Assembly (NCBI GenBank): GCA_012842765.1
Contig: DUWJ01000447.1
Coordinates: 1 to 13,339, forward strand
Reading direction: 5' to 3'
Length of the DNA: 13,339 nt
From: Bacillota bacterium
GTDB lineage: Bacteria > Bacillota > DTU025
Part shown: positions 1-7,701 of the stretch, piece after piece
Layout: every line of letters begins with the position of its first letter
How positions within the stretch are numbered: position 1 is the stretch's first letter
Position numbers and translations under genes: made by a program
Notes under the pieces: model-generated
Seen by the model: only the letters and a program-made list of their open reading frames with translations
The model's database searches: none
What the model was told of the DNA's origin: nothing

Positions 1-159
1 GGATAACCCCTCGAAGTGGTCAAAACTGAGCACGACGTACTTGGGCACGTTGTTCTTCAGAATGACCACTGCTCCCTGCTGGTCCGCTGCACGTGCCACT
101 TTGGAGAAGTTCCTGTTGGCATCAGCTAAAGGGATCATCTGTTTGGTGTTTATTATCAT
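1..159 (-). CDS. Phd/YefM-family antitoxin, 3' end cut by window edge
   Basis: Reading the minus strand from ATG at 159 gives 53 codons open to the window edge, so only the N-terminal half or so of the gene is seen. The protein starts MIINTKQMIPLADANRNFSK and continues with an A-x-A-A-D-x-Q-G-A-V-V-I-L-K-N-N-V-P-K-Y-V-V-L-S segment. This is the typical Phd/YefM pattern: an early N-terminal strand, a helix with the (R/A)xNFSK-like motif, then 'pViIlknn.P.yVvls' before an F/Y-E-x-L. Such proteins bind their own operator and neutralise a RelE/YoeB- or Doc-type toxin. The start is supported by GAGGTG ending 6 nt before the ATG. A partner toxin gene would be expected just beyond position 1, but it is not visible, so the toxin type is unknown. 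Family assignment is by recognition of the pattern only. Confidence 0.82.
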   Translation of the reverse strand, partial: MIINTKQMIPLADANRNFSKVARAADQQGAVVILKNNVPKYVVLSFDHFEGLS

Positions 160-177
160 GTCGATCACCTCATCCCC

Positions 178-206
178 AGTATACTCAATATGTAGGCAAG
201 ATTGAA
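178..206 (-). promoter_or_regulatory. Candidate promoter of the Phd/YefM gene
   Basis: On the minus strand TATACT (178-183, 5 of 6 to the -10 consensus) lies 17 nt from TTCAAT (201-206, only 3 of 6 to the -35 consensus). The predicted start of transcription would fall around 170, giving a very short leader just including the ribosome binding site before the ATG at 159. The weak -35 and short leader make this tentative. Confidence 0.3.
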
Positions 207-213
207 CCTACAT
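190..213. promoter_or_regulatory. Inverted repeat, candidate antitoxin operator
   Basis: ATGTAGG and CCTACAT form a perfect 7-bp inverted repeat with a 10-nt spacer, centred about 42 bp upstream of the Phd/YefM start. It covers the spacer and -35 region of the candidate promoter. Phd/YefM antitoxins are known to repress their own operon through short palindromes overlapping the promoter, so autoregulation is the natural reading. A chance hairpin cannot be excluded. Confidence 0.42.
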
Positions 214-338
214 TTGCCCACTGCCATTATGCGGATTCTTGGTTGCGCTCCGGCAGAGCACCTCGATTAGCCCTTCCGCGATTCCCCAGTTTCTGCTCTG
301 AGCATTCTTCTTGGGACGACAGGAAGGAGGCGAACTAT

Positions 339-1699
339 GTGACGATTCGCAGGGCCTATGCTGCTTTCGCCGCAGCTGTGATCATTGGGTGTGTGCTGAT
401 GCCGATGATGACGGTGAAGGCATTGGCTGTGGAGCCCGGCATTCCCGGCGTTTCGGGATCCGAGGCGCTCGAGGAGTTTGAGAATCGGTCATACAAATAT
501 GACAACTTCTGGGGTGAGCCGTATGCAGGATCAATACTCTCCAAGCAACATGCCTGTGAACCGCTGCCCGGATTCATCTCGAAGGATGATTCCCTGTACG
601 ATGTCGACGTTCTCTTTAGGGTGTTGAAGTACGGATACGCTGGATATCAGTCTTTCGGCGGCGATGAGGTACTCCTTACGGGGAGAGCCTGGGATCCAAC
701 GAATTCGTGACACTGCTCCAACGGGGACTTGGTTTCATTCAGGATGGCCATTTCTCCATCCATCCCAAGACCATGTGCCGCAGACGCAGGTTCTTTGCAC
801 GATTCGACACGGAGTTTGACGAGTGCGGCGGCAGGTTCTATGCACGCCGTAGGCCCGACCTATGGGTAGCTGCGGTCGAAGGGGAGGATCCATCGCGTTG
901 GATGAAGCCGTCTATAGGCCTCGATGGAGAGGTCTTCTAGTGCCTCGGAGCCATAAGCGATGCCAATCTCATATGTGTCAAGCTTGGCCGGAGCGATGGG
1001 TCGTATGAGTTTATCTGGCTCAACCTGGTTGATTCCGGCTTTGCCCCGAAGCCTGCGTACGAGCTTAGGTATATGGATGGCATTCCCGTTGCGTCAACTC
1101 GAAGCCTGACGGCGGTGCCTGACACTGTGCCACAGCTTGAGGCGTTGGTCTATGGCGCGGTCGAGCTGAAGGAAGCTCCCGCGGCTATCTTGGACATGAG
1201 ATCGTACATGGGCCAGAATGACTGGTACGCCATGGAGTGGGTGAGAAGGTTCGCTGGGGTTGATGTGTGCCCTGCCAGCTTCCACGCTCAGCTGGTGACG
1301 GATACAGCCGGAAAGATGCTAGACAACTGCATGTCTTCATTTGGACTGGACTGGAGCGCAACGCCTGGAAGTCCGTTAGATGGCGACTCCGATGGGCCGT
1401 CCGATGTCAGCTCACGGCTTGCCGGCGAGAGCTTCGTCGGCTGCCTCTGTCAACTTGAGAACGTGGTATTTGTGGGCACAAATGCCTATGTAATGATGCT
1501 CGCAGGCAATACGGGGGTGTGCACGCTTCCGAATTCAGAGGTTGTGCTGGTGTGCGGCAGCAGGCTAGCCCTGGGTGAGGACCTGTTGAACTAGGATGGC
1601 TTGGGCTACATGCCTAACCTCAGGGTACATCCTGACAAGGCAATGGAGAGGGCGGTCAAGTACATTTGGGCCAGGCAGGCGGGCGGGGGAGATCATTGA
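339..1699 (+). pseudogene. Exported S41-like peptidase, broken by frameshift and two TAG codons
   Basis: GTG at 339 has a strong ribosome binding site (AGGAAGGAGG, 321-330, 8 nt away). It opens a protein with a basic start (VTIRR) and a hydrophobic stretch ending near TVKALA, a likely signal peptide. The reading frame runs to TGA at 708, but homologous-looking sequence moves to another frame near 670-682, consistent with loss of one base. It then reads FVTLLQRGLGFIQDGHFSI. That frame is interrupted by TAG at 938-940 (probably a former Tyr codon) and TAG at 1592-1594 (probably a former Glu codon), and ends at TGA 1697-1699. Family signs are D-V-L-F-R-V-L-K-Y-G-Y-A-G-Y near the N-terminus, ILDMRSYMGQND (compare iiDlRgN.GG), AGESFV..L..LENVVFVGTN, LPNSEVVLV and DGLGYMPNLRV. 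Where many relatives have the catalytic Ser two residues before G-E, this reads L-A-G-E, so the nucleophile may also be lost. No product is expected. The family call is by motif recognition. Confidence 0.75.
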
Positions 1700-1914
1700 T
1701 GCGGTGCAGGGCACCTCGGACACTACTACCAGATTGCGCTGAACAGACAGCTGAGAACGGCCCGGCTTCTCTCCAGCGAGCCGGAGAGCTGTGGCAAGAG
1801 ACCGTGTCGCTTCGCATGCGAAATCATGACGTAGAGTTCATGCGGGCATCTTAGCCAAGCCGGGGCCGGGGCGAGTTTCCGCCCGACTCCTCCTTGCCTT
1901 GCACAATCGCCAGC
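1700..1914. other. Gene-free gap between S41 pseudogene and jetD
   Basis: I see no gene with a plausible start and ribosome binding site here. The same frame as the pseudogene stays open after its stop from about 1700 to a TAG near 1835, which may be decayed coding sequence. A GGGCG/CGCCC stem with a 6-nt loop lies at 1869-1884, 31-46 nt past the jetD stop. It could help end jet transcription, but no T-run follows it on the minus strand, so it is not a standard intrinsic terminator. Confidence 0.4.
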
Positions 1915-3312
1915 TCAGCTGAGCGCCTCGAGGATGTCTGCTGCCAAGGCGTCGATGAGGCTTTCCTGGTAGCCAGCTTTTTGCTCAGCAAGCATTGCGT
2001 CTTTGACCGGGAGGAGCTGGGGCGCCGTGATCGCCTGAAGCTTGGCGAGGCGGTGCGCGGATAGGGGCGTCTCCGACATGCAATGTCCATAGTTTTCAGG
2101 TCCGTAGCGCCACGGGCGGACTGATTCCCCGAGCCGGTCCATCAACCTCTGGGCCATTTGAAGTCCCTCGGGGTCGAAATCCCCTGAGTAGAAGAGAGTA
2201 GCCCCGCTGGCTGCGAGCTTGTCCAGGATGATCAGGGCGGCCAGCGTGAACTGCCCGTGGGTGCAAATCATTGGCGGTCGGCGGGCGTGCCCCGAAGAGC
2301 TTTCAGATACCTGATCCAGCACGGCTGAGAAAACGCCGGAGTTCTCGATTACGAACACTGCCGGGCTAATGTCTCGGTCCGCCCCAGGCCCGGCGCACGC
2401 TTCAAACGGTCTGCACGATTGCGCCTTGACCAGTTCCCGGAGAGGGATGTTGAGTACAACGCCTTCGCGGCAGGCTGCAGCCCACGTCGGCAAGGGCTGG
2501 GCAGCGCTGGAGGCCAGAATTCCAGTGCATGTAACGAAGTTGAGGAGGTCGTCGCGGACTATTCCGAAATGCGCCAAGAGCTCGGTGATGTCTTCGACCC
2601 CGCGCGGAGGGGCGAGTGGCGCCGCTGGTGACTTGGCTGTCCGCACCCAGTTGAGCGCGGCGATGAGGTATTTGCCCATTTCGGTGCCGAGATCAAAACA
2701 GTGCGGGTCGCCGCCGATGCGGCTTGCGAATACTGGGAGCCGCTCATACCTTCCTGCCTCTGGACGAGCTGGGTCGATGGGTAGATCCGACAGGGCAGAG
2801 AGGATCTTCTCCAGCTGTGCATGCAACGTGACTGGGTCGCGGTCATAGGAGCGGTGGACGCTCCGGCTTCCCGAGCCTTTTACAGCTAGGTTATCGAGCC
2901 ATGCGCGGCTGTAGGGCGACGTACACGTGTCGCGCAGGCTCTGGAAGAAGGCGCGCTTCACCGCCTCGCGCGCATTTCGCTCTTCCGCCAGGGTTGTTAT
3001 GGGGTCTCCCTGGTAGCCTTCGAGAATATCGATGAGCCGAACTCCGGCGAATTTAGTGCGCCCAAGCGCTTCCTCGAGGCGCCGAGCGGGAATTGCCACC
3101 GAGCCGCTGGAGCTGTAGTCGGTGCGGAAGAGCTCTGACAGGGCCGTCCGTTCCGCATCGTCAAGCCCATCGAGTTTCACCTTGCCTCGAATGTCGCCTG
3201 TGCGTCTGTATTTCTGGATGACCTGGTCGATCAGGCGATGAAGTCCTTTCTCTTTTCTGAAAAACTCTACCGCGTCAGCCAGCCTCATGTCCATATTGTC
3301 CATGCTATCCAT
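1915..3312 (-). CDS. jetD: Wadjet JetD (DUF3323/DUF2399, TIGR02679-like), Toprim nuclease subunit
   Basis: This is the nuclease subunit of the Wadjet complex: after JetABC has extruded a small circular DNA, JetD cuts it. I prefer ATG at 3312 (465 aa) over GTG at 3327, because GGAGG (3319-3323) sits 6 nt before the ATG. The N-terminal part (about residues 10-130) has the DUF3323 look, with R-x-x-G-D-I-R-G-K-V-K-L, RTALSELF and IPARRLEEALGRTKFAGVRL. The C-terminal half is the DUF2399/Toprim part: FVIENSGVFSAV supplies the Toprim glutamate (about E323). CTHGQFTLAAL follows, then YSGDFDPEGL supplies the acidic pair (about D378 and D380). YQESLI near the C-terminus is also family-like. All metal-binding candidates are intact. 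It is the last gene of the operon, 18 nt after jetC. The start region carries ATGGA(T/C) three times in frame, giving MDSMDNMDM. Family identity is secure to my eye; subunit function is taken from characterised Wadjet systems. Confidence 0.92.
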   Translation of the reverse strand: MDSMDNMDMRLADAVEFFRKEKGLHRLIDQVIQKYRRTGDIRGKVKLDGLDDAERTALSELFRTDYSSSGSVAIPARRLEEALGRTKFAGVRLIDILEGYQGDPITTLAEERNAREAVKRAFFQSLRDTCTSPYSRAWLDNLAVKGSGSRSVHRSYDRDPVTLHAQLEKILSALSDLPIDPARPEAGRYERLPVFASRIGGDPHCFDLGTEMGKYLIAALNWVRTAKSPAAPLAPPRGVEDITELLAHFGIVRDDLLNFVTCTGILASSAAQPLPTWAAACREGVVLNIPLRELVKAQSCRPFEACAGPGADRDISPAVFVIENSGVFSAVLDQVSESSSGHARRPPMICTHGQFTLAALIILDKLAASGATLFYSGDFDPEGLQMAQRLMDRLGESVRPWRYGPENYGHCMSETPLSAHRLAKLQAITAPQLLPVKDAMLAEQKAGYQESLIDALAADILEALS

Positions 3313-3318
3313 ACGGTG

Positions 3319-3323
3319 CCTCC
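3319..3323 (-). promoter_or_regulatory. Ribosome binding site that decides the jetD start
   Basis: GGAGG on the minus strand ends 6 nt before ATG 3312. Starting at the upstream GTG 3327 would place this site inside the coding sequence and leave that codon without a comparable signal. Confidence 0.7.
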
Positions 3324-3330
3324 ACACTCA

Positions 3331-6300
3331 TCACTCTTCTGCCACGCTGGCCACCATATCCTGCGCCGCCCTTGCTTCCTGAGCCGACTCACTGGCCGCC
3401 TCCAGGTCTTGGGCCGATCCCATCAACTGGCGCGTCTGCCCGTCCCAGCGATAGCGCACGCTAGTCACGAACGATGCATTCCTCGGGCGAACAAGCTCGC
3501 AGATTGAGAGAGATGAGACAGTATCGTAATCTCCCCACAGGCTCGCTGAGTTTATGATGTAGTCGAATCCCAGCTTCTCCAGGAGATCGAACATATCGCG
3601 CACATTATTCTCGTCAACGCCCGCGAATGCTTCGTCCAAAGAGATGATGTAGGGGGCGTCGTCCCGTGCCTCGGAATATCTGGAGAACGCCGCAGACAGC
3701 AGGGGGATGTACATTGCCATCGCCTTCTCGCCGCCGCTGAACTTGTAGAAGGCGTTGTTGGTCAGTTCGTGCTCGCGTTCGCCCTGGCGGTTGTAGTACA
3801 GGGTGAACGAGAACCACTGCCGGTAATCGAGGACTTCCTTGATCGCCCCGTGCAGGGTGTTGCCCTGCTTGCCTTCGTCGAGCAGCTCTTTTGCACGGTC
3901 TATTCTGGATCTGAAATGCTTGACTACTCTGGCCATGTCCTCTTCCTTCAGCAAGCCCGGGTTAGCTCGCAGCAGGTCGACGAGGTCTTTGGTGTCCATT
4001 TCATCCTCGGATTCGGCCGTGCGGGGGCGCCAGCGCAGATCGAAAGCGAGGCCGCTGGAGGTGTCCCTCTCCGCCATAAGGCTTCGGATTAGTTTGACCC
4101 ACTGTTCCGCCCTGCTTATGCGTTCCCTGATGATCCTTCCGACGCTGTGCATTATGATTTCCTCGTAGAGCTCGCGGTCCTTTTCACTGAGCAATCTCCG
4201 CTGAAGCTCAATGTCCTGATCCAGCTGATCGAGGACGAAGTAAGGGCTCACCCGGTTCCCCGCATGATCCATTAGGACCTCCAGCCGTCGCGACCTCTGC
4301 CTCAGCTGTTCCCATTCGGCCTCTTCGGCCTCGCCGTTTCCGCTCAAGGTAGGCAGTTCTAGCTCGAGAACAGGCTCAATTGTGGGGCGGTACTCCACGA
4401 GGGCCCCGATCTCCTCATAGAAGGACTTAGTCAGCCGGTTTGTCACTGTATCCCGATCGAGGTTCGACCGAGTGAGCAAGTGCCCAAGCTTCTTCGTTGC
4501 CGCCTTGGCTCTGATCAAAGACTGAGCTTCGCCATGGATTGCGGAATCTGCATCGGCGCAGGCGTCGGCATCAGCGCGGGTTGCGCTGGGGGCGGCTTTC
4601 CCGGTGGCGTCGGATAAACCGCCGATGTTGACGAAGTCCAGCTTTTCCTCGTCCACGAATACTCTTCTGCATGCGTCGGCCACCGACCAAGCGAAGCCGA
4701 GTTTCTGTGCGTGCTCTGCGATCTTGTGCTCAATGGATTCCACTTCCTTGGCCGCGCTCCCGCTTCTGCTCGCGAGCTCCCGCATCTCGGCGGGAATCGC
4801 GCTCAGCCGATTCACCACCTGCGCTACTCGAAGGCGTATCTCATCCGCCCCGAGTTCGCAGAGGCGGGCGCGGACCTGCTCCAGCTTGAGCGAAATCTCA
4901 TAGGAGGAGGAAGAGAGGGAGTCGATCTCGCGCACAAGCTCTGCTGAGTCCGCTGCCACGCCGGCGAGCCCTTCCTCGTGTTGACGTGAAAGCATGAGGT
5001 TGTGGCACAGCTCTTTCTGGGTGAGCTCAGTCTCATGCAGACGGCGCACGTACTCCTTCATAGATGCCACGGCCCAGTCGTACGCCTCTTCAGTCGCTTC
5101 TAGCTTTAGCCCTTCAGCGGTGGCCACGAGTTGGGCACGCGCCTCCTGGAGAACCGAGTAGGCCTGCTTCACTTTCTCGTTGCATCGTTCGGCTTCGCGC
5201 TGGTGTGCCTGTATCTCCAGTCTTACTTGGGCAAGCTGCTCGAATACTGCGAGCGCTTCTGCATCCTGCGGGAAGGCTGCATGTTCCAGCCCGAGCCGGC
5301 GTTGCCGCTCCTTGAGCGCTCCAAGTTCCGATTCGAGCGCGAGATGCTCTTCCTGAATCGACGCGAGTTCTGCCTCCAGACGCGCGATCATCTGTTCGCG
5401 GAATCTTCGCCGCGCTTCCCTGCCGATGAAAGATGCAGGTGTGATCCTAGCGATTGAGCCTTCGATTATGCCTATCTGGTAGGCGCCGCGCTCCGTCAAG
5501 GCTGCCGGGGTTCGGCGCGGAGCTGGGGCCGGACCTAAAGCTTCGACGGCGCTATGCCCTGAGCCGAAGTCTCGAGCGGAATCTACCACGAGGACGCTCA
5601 TCAGAACGTCTTGGATATCACGTTCCGAGACACCTGAGTCCGCCGCCGCAGCAGGACGGAGGAAGTCGGCGAGTGTTCGGGCGAGAATCTGCGGCTCTGG
5701 CCTTATGATCCTGTCCGAGTCGAATGAGGCAATATCGAAATCGCGAGGGACGATGATAGCGTCGAGCAGGCCCATCTCTGTGATGGCCGATTCGATGCGG
5801 CCCTGCAGATCATCGGGGATTCCGTCGCGGAACTCGACTGCGGCGAAGAACGGCGCGTGCGCCACGCCGGCTTCCGACAGCCTCTGCCTGGCAGCAACAC
5901 TTTCGGGGCGGCGCGGCGGCTCTGGGTCGCTCTTCGCCTTCCACTGGGCAAGCTCGGTTTCCTTTTCGTCCATTTCTCGTTTTATGACGCTCATGGCGTG
6001 CTCAGTCTTGAGCATTTCGGACTCAATAGCGCGCAGCCCGCGGGTATGGGCATCTTCTTCAGGTGCACGGGCTTCTGAGTATCTGTGCGGCTCATACAGC
6101 TGTGAGATCCGCCTCGAGATTTCACTCATCTCATCGCCTGTGAGCCGTAGCTCTTCGCACCTTTTCCGCCAATGGTGGACCGCCTGTGTTAGTGAGTCCT
6201 TTGCCTCTTCGAAGCTTGTTTCGAGTCTGTGCTCTTCATTGCGCGCCAGGTCCAGTTGCTTCTGCGCCTCGCCCAGCATCAGTTGGGCCTCCTGGTATCT

Positions 6301-7695
6301 TTCCTGCTTTTCGCCGTGCTCTCGAATCATGCGTCGGACAGACTCCAGCCTGTGCAGATGGTCTTGGGCTTCCTTTCTCCAGAGGACGAAATCGCAGAAG
6401 GACCGGGGATCATGCTCGAACCTGAATACCGATACTGCATACGGCTCATACTGCGCTTCAGCAGCGTCCACCTTCATGGTTGCCAGCGCCGCCTGGATCT
6501 CGGCTTCGGAGGCCAGCGTCGCCTCCTCGCATTCCTGCAACTTGTTGCGGAGATGCGATTCCATTTGCTGTTTGCTCGACAGTTGACTCTGCTTGTGGGA
6601 CTTCGTCTTCTCGACGTTCGCTCGCTCCGCCTCCAGGCCCTGCTTCTGCTGTTCAGCTTTGAAGACATCATGCTCTTTGAGGCGGGTCTCCTCGTCTGCG
6701 AGAACTCTCCTCTCGCGTTCGAGCGCGTCCAGTTCCAGGTCGCACTGGGCTTTCTCAGCCTGGCGCTGCTCGAGGCTTGCTACAAGCTCTTTGCCCAGGC
6801 TTTCAAGGCGGTCCCGGCGCTTCACTGAGTTTGCGAAGGCCTGAGCCTTCTCTACGAGCACAAACTGGTTGTACAGGTCATATTGCTTGCACAGGCGGGC
6901 TATGGATGCCCGGTCCCGCGTTACCTGTTCGAGCTGCTGTTTGATCTGGTCCATATTCTCAATAGTATCCGAAAGCGGTCTGAGCTCGTCGTCGGAAAGG
7001 GCGGAAAGCGATGCGTCCAGGATCTCGTATATTACTGTGGGCTTGAACTCTCTCGACAGTTTGGGCGTGCGGAGCTGGATAAGAAGCTGGATGAGCTCAT
7101 CGAAGGCTTCGAGGGAGTCGAACCCGAAAACGTACCTGTTGACCAGCTCCATGTACTCCCGCTGAGTGCGGACTACACGACCGCCTGCGCCGAGCTCATC
7201 TTCGAGCTGGCGTCGGGTCAGCGGGATCTTCTGCTCTTCGCCCTTGTCGGCGCTGAATTCGGTCTTGTAGAGCACCAGGTCGCGGCCGATACGCCTGCCA
7301 TCGTGGATCACGAAACCCCAGAAGTCCATGGCCGCTCCGCGCCTGGCCTTGAGCCCGATGCCGGTCGTCATGAACTGAGGCGTGTTGGCGCGTTTGTACT
7401 CCAAGTACAGGTATCCGGTGCGCTCTTCTCTGTTCACGACTTCTTCCTCACCCAACAGGTAATCTTCCATCCGTCGCGCACGCGAGCCGAACGGGTCGAG
7501 TCTGTCAGCGCTCTTTCTCCCGTCGAGCAGCACCGGGATGAGGCTCTGCATCGTCACCGACTTGCCCGAGCCGTTTGCGCCCCTGAGGAGCAGCTTCCCG
7601 TTGGAGAACACGAACTCCTCGTCAACGTAGTACCAGAAGTTCAGCATTCCCGCCCGATGGATGTGCCATCTATCATCTGATCTGCGTTCGTGCAA
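3331..7695 (-). CDS. jetC: Wadjet JetC (TIGR02680-like), SMC/MukB-type ATPase
   Basis: This is the motor of the Wadjet complex, an SMC-like ATPase of 1454 aa expected to dimerise and extrude DNA with JetA and JetB. The N-terminal head begins IHRAGMLNFWYYVDEEFVF and has Walker A GANGSGKS at residues 39-46. Long heptad-like, Glu/Lys/Arg/Gln-rich helices cover about 250-590 and 770-1020. Between them, about 595-765, lies a globular part with GLLDAIIVPRDF and Y-Q-I-G-I-I-E-G, typical of TIGR02680 proteins and in the place of the hinge. The C-terminal head has the ABC signature FSGGEK (1319-1324), Walker B YIISLDEAFAGVDE with D1354/E1355, and a D-loop just after. Start TTG 7695 lies 6 nt after the jetB stop, with AAGGAG 10 nt upstream. 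The next in-frame ATG (residue 17) would cut conserved sequence. Oddities are an Asp/Ala-rich run near 1035-1049 and an acidic Ala/Glu tail after about 1425. MukB or Rad50 are less likely because of the neighbours. Confidence 0.95.
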   Translation of the reverse strand: MHERRSDDRWHIHRAGMLNFWYYVDEEFVFSNGKLLLRGANGSGKSVTMQSLIPVLLDGRKSADRLDPFGSRARRMEDYLLGEEEVVNREERTGYLYLEYKRANTPQFMTTGIGLKARRGAAMDFWGFVIHDGRRIGRDLVLYKTEFSADKGEEQKIPLTRRQLEDELGAGGRVVRTQREYMELVNRYVFGFDSLEAFDELIQLLIQLRTPKLSREFKPTVIYEILDASLSALSDDELRPLSDTIENMDQIKQQLEQVTRDRASIARLCKQYDLYNQFVLVEKAQAFANSVKRRDRLESLGKELVASLEQRQAEKAQCDLELDALERERRVLADEETRLKEHDVFKAEQQKQGLEAERANVEKTKSHKQSQLSSKQQMESHLRNKLQECEEATLASEAEIQAALATMKVDAAEAQYEPYAVSVFRFEHDPRSFCDFVLWRKEAQDHLHRLESVRRMIREHGEKQERYQEAQLMLGEAQKQLDLARNEEHRLETSFEEAKDSLTQAVHHWRKRCEELRLTGDEMSEISRRISQLYEPHRYSEARAPEEDAHTRGLRAIESEMLKTEHAMSVIKREMDEKETELAQWKAKSDPEPPRRPESVAARQRLSEAGVAHAPFFAAVEFRDGIPDDLQGRIESAITEMGLLDAIIVPRDFDIASFDSDRIIRPEPQILARTLADFLRPAAAADSGVSERDIQDVLMSVLVVDSARDFGSGHSAVEALGPAPAPRRTPAALTERGAYQIGIIEGSIARITPASFIGREARRRFREQMIARLEAELASIQEEHLALESELGALKERQRRLGLEHAAFPQDAEALAVFEQLAQVRLEIQAHQREAERCNEKVKQAYSVLQEARAQLVATAEGLKLEATEEAYDWAVASMKEYVRRLHETELTQKELCHNLMLSRQHEEGLAGVAADSAELVREIDSLSSSSYEISLKLEQVRARLCELGADEIRLRVAQVVNRLSAIPAEMRELASRSGSAAKEVESIEHKIAEHAQKLGFAWSVADACRRVFVDEEKLDFVNIGGLSDATGKAAPSATRADADACADADSAIHGEAQSLIRAKAATKKLGHLLTRSNLDRDTVTNRLTKSFYEEIGALVEYRPTIEPVLELELPTLSGNGEAEEAEWEQLRQRSRRLEVLMDHAGNRVSPYFVLDQLDQDIELQRRLLSEKDRELYEEIIMHSVGRIIRERISRAEQWVKLIRSLMAERDTSSGLAFDLRWRPRTAESEDEMDTKDLVDLLRANPGLLKEEDMARVVKHFRSRIDRAKELLDEGKQGNTLHGAIKEVLDYRQWFSFTLYYNRQGEREHELTNNAFYKFSGGEKAMAMYIPLLSAAFSRYSEARDDAPYIISLDEAFAGVDENNVRDMFDLLEKLGFDYIINSASLWGDYDTVSSLSICELVRPRNASFVTSVRYRWDGQTRQLMGSAQDLEAASESAQEARAAQDMVASVAEE

Positions 7696-7701
7696 TCCTC
7701 A

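Noticed and set aside
938..1594. Two in-frame TAG codons as sites of amber recoding (for example pyrrolysine)
   Set aside because: jetA and jetB in the same window end with TAG, a frameshift also breaks this gene, and the catalytic Ser may be lost. Decay explains everything more simply.
1869..1884. Intrinsic terminator after jetD
   Set aside because: A GGGCG/CGCCC stem with a 6-nt loop is present, but the minus strand after it is GC-rich with no T-run.
5705..6586. A 293-codon plus-strand open frame, Ser/Arg-rich
   Set aside because: It is antisense to the well-supported jetC coiled-coil region; high GC and jetC codon use explain the absence of stops. The Ser/Arg/Cys-heavy composition is typical of a shadow frame.
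6883..7680. A 265-codon plus-strand open frame opposite the jetC head
   Set aside because: It covers the antisense of the Walker A region and its neighbourhood; the sense strand has strong motifs, so this is a shadow.
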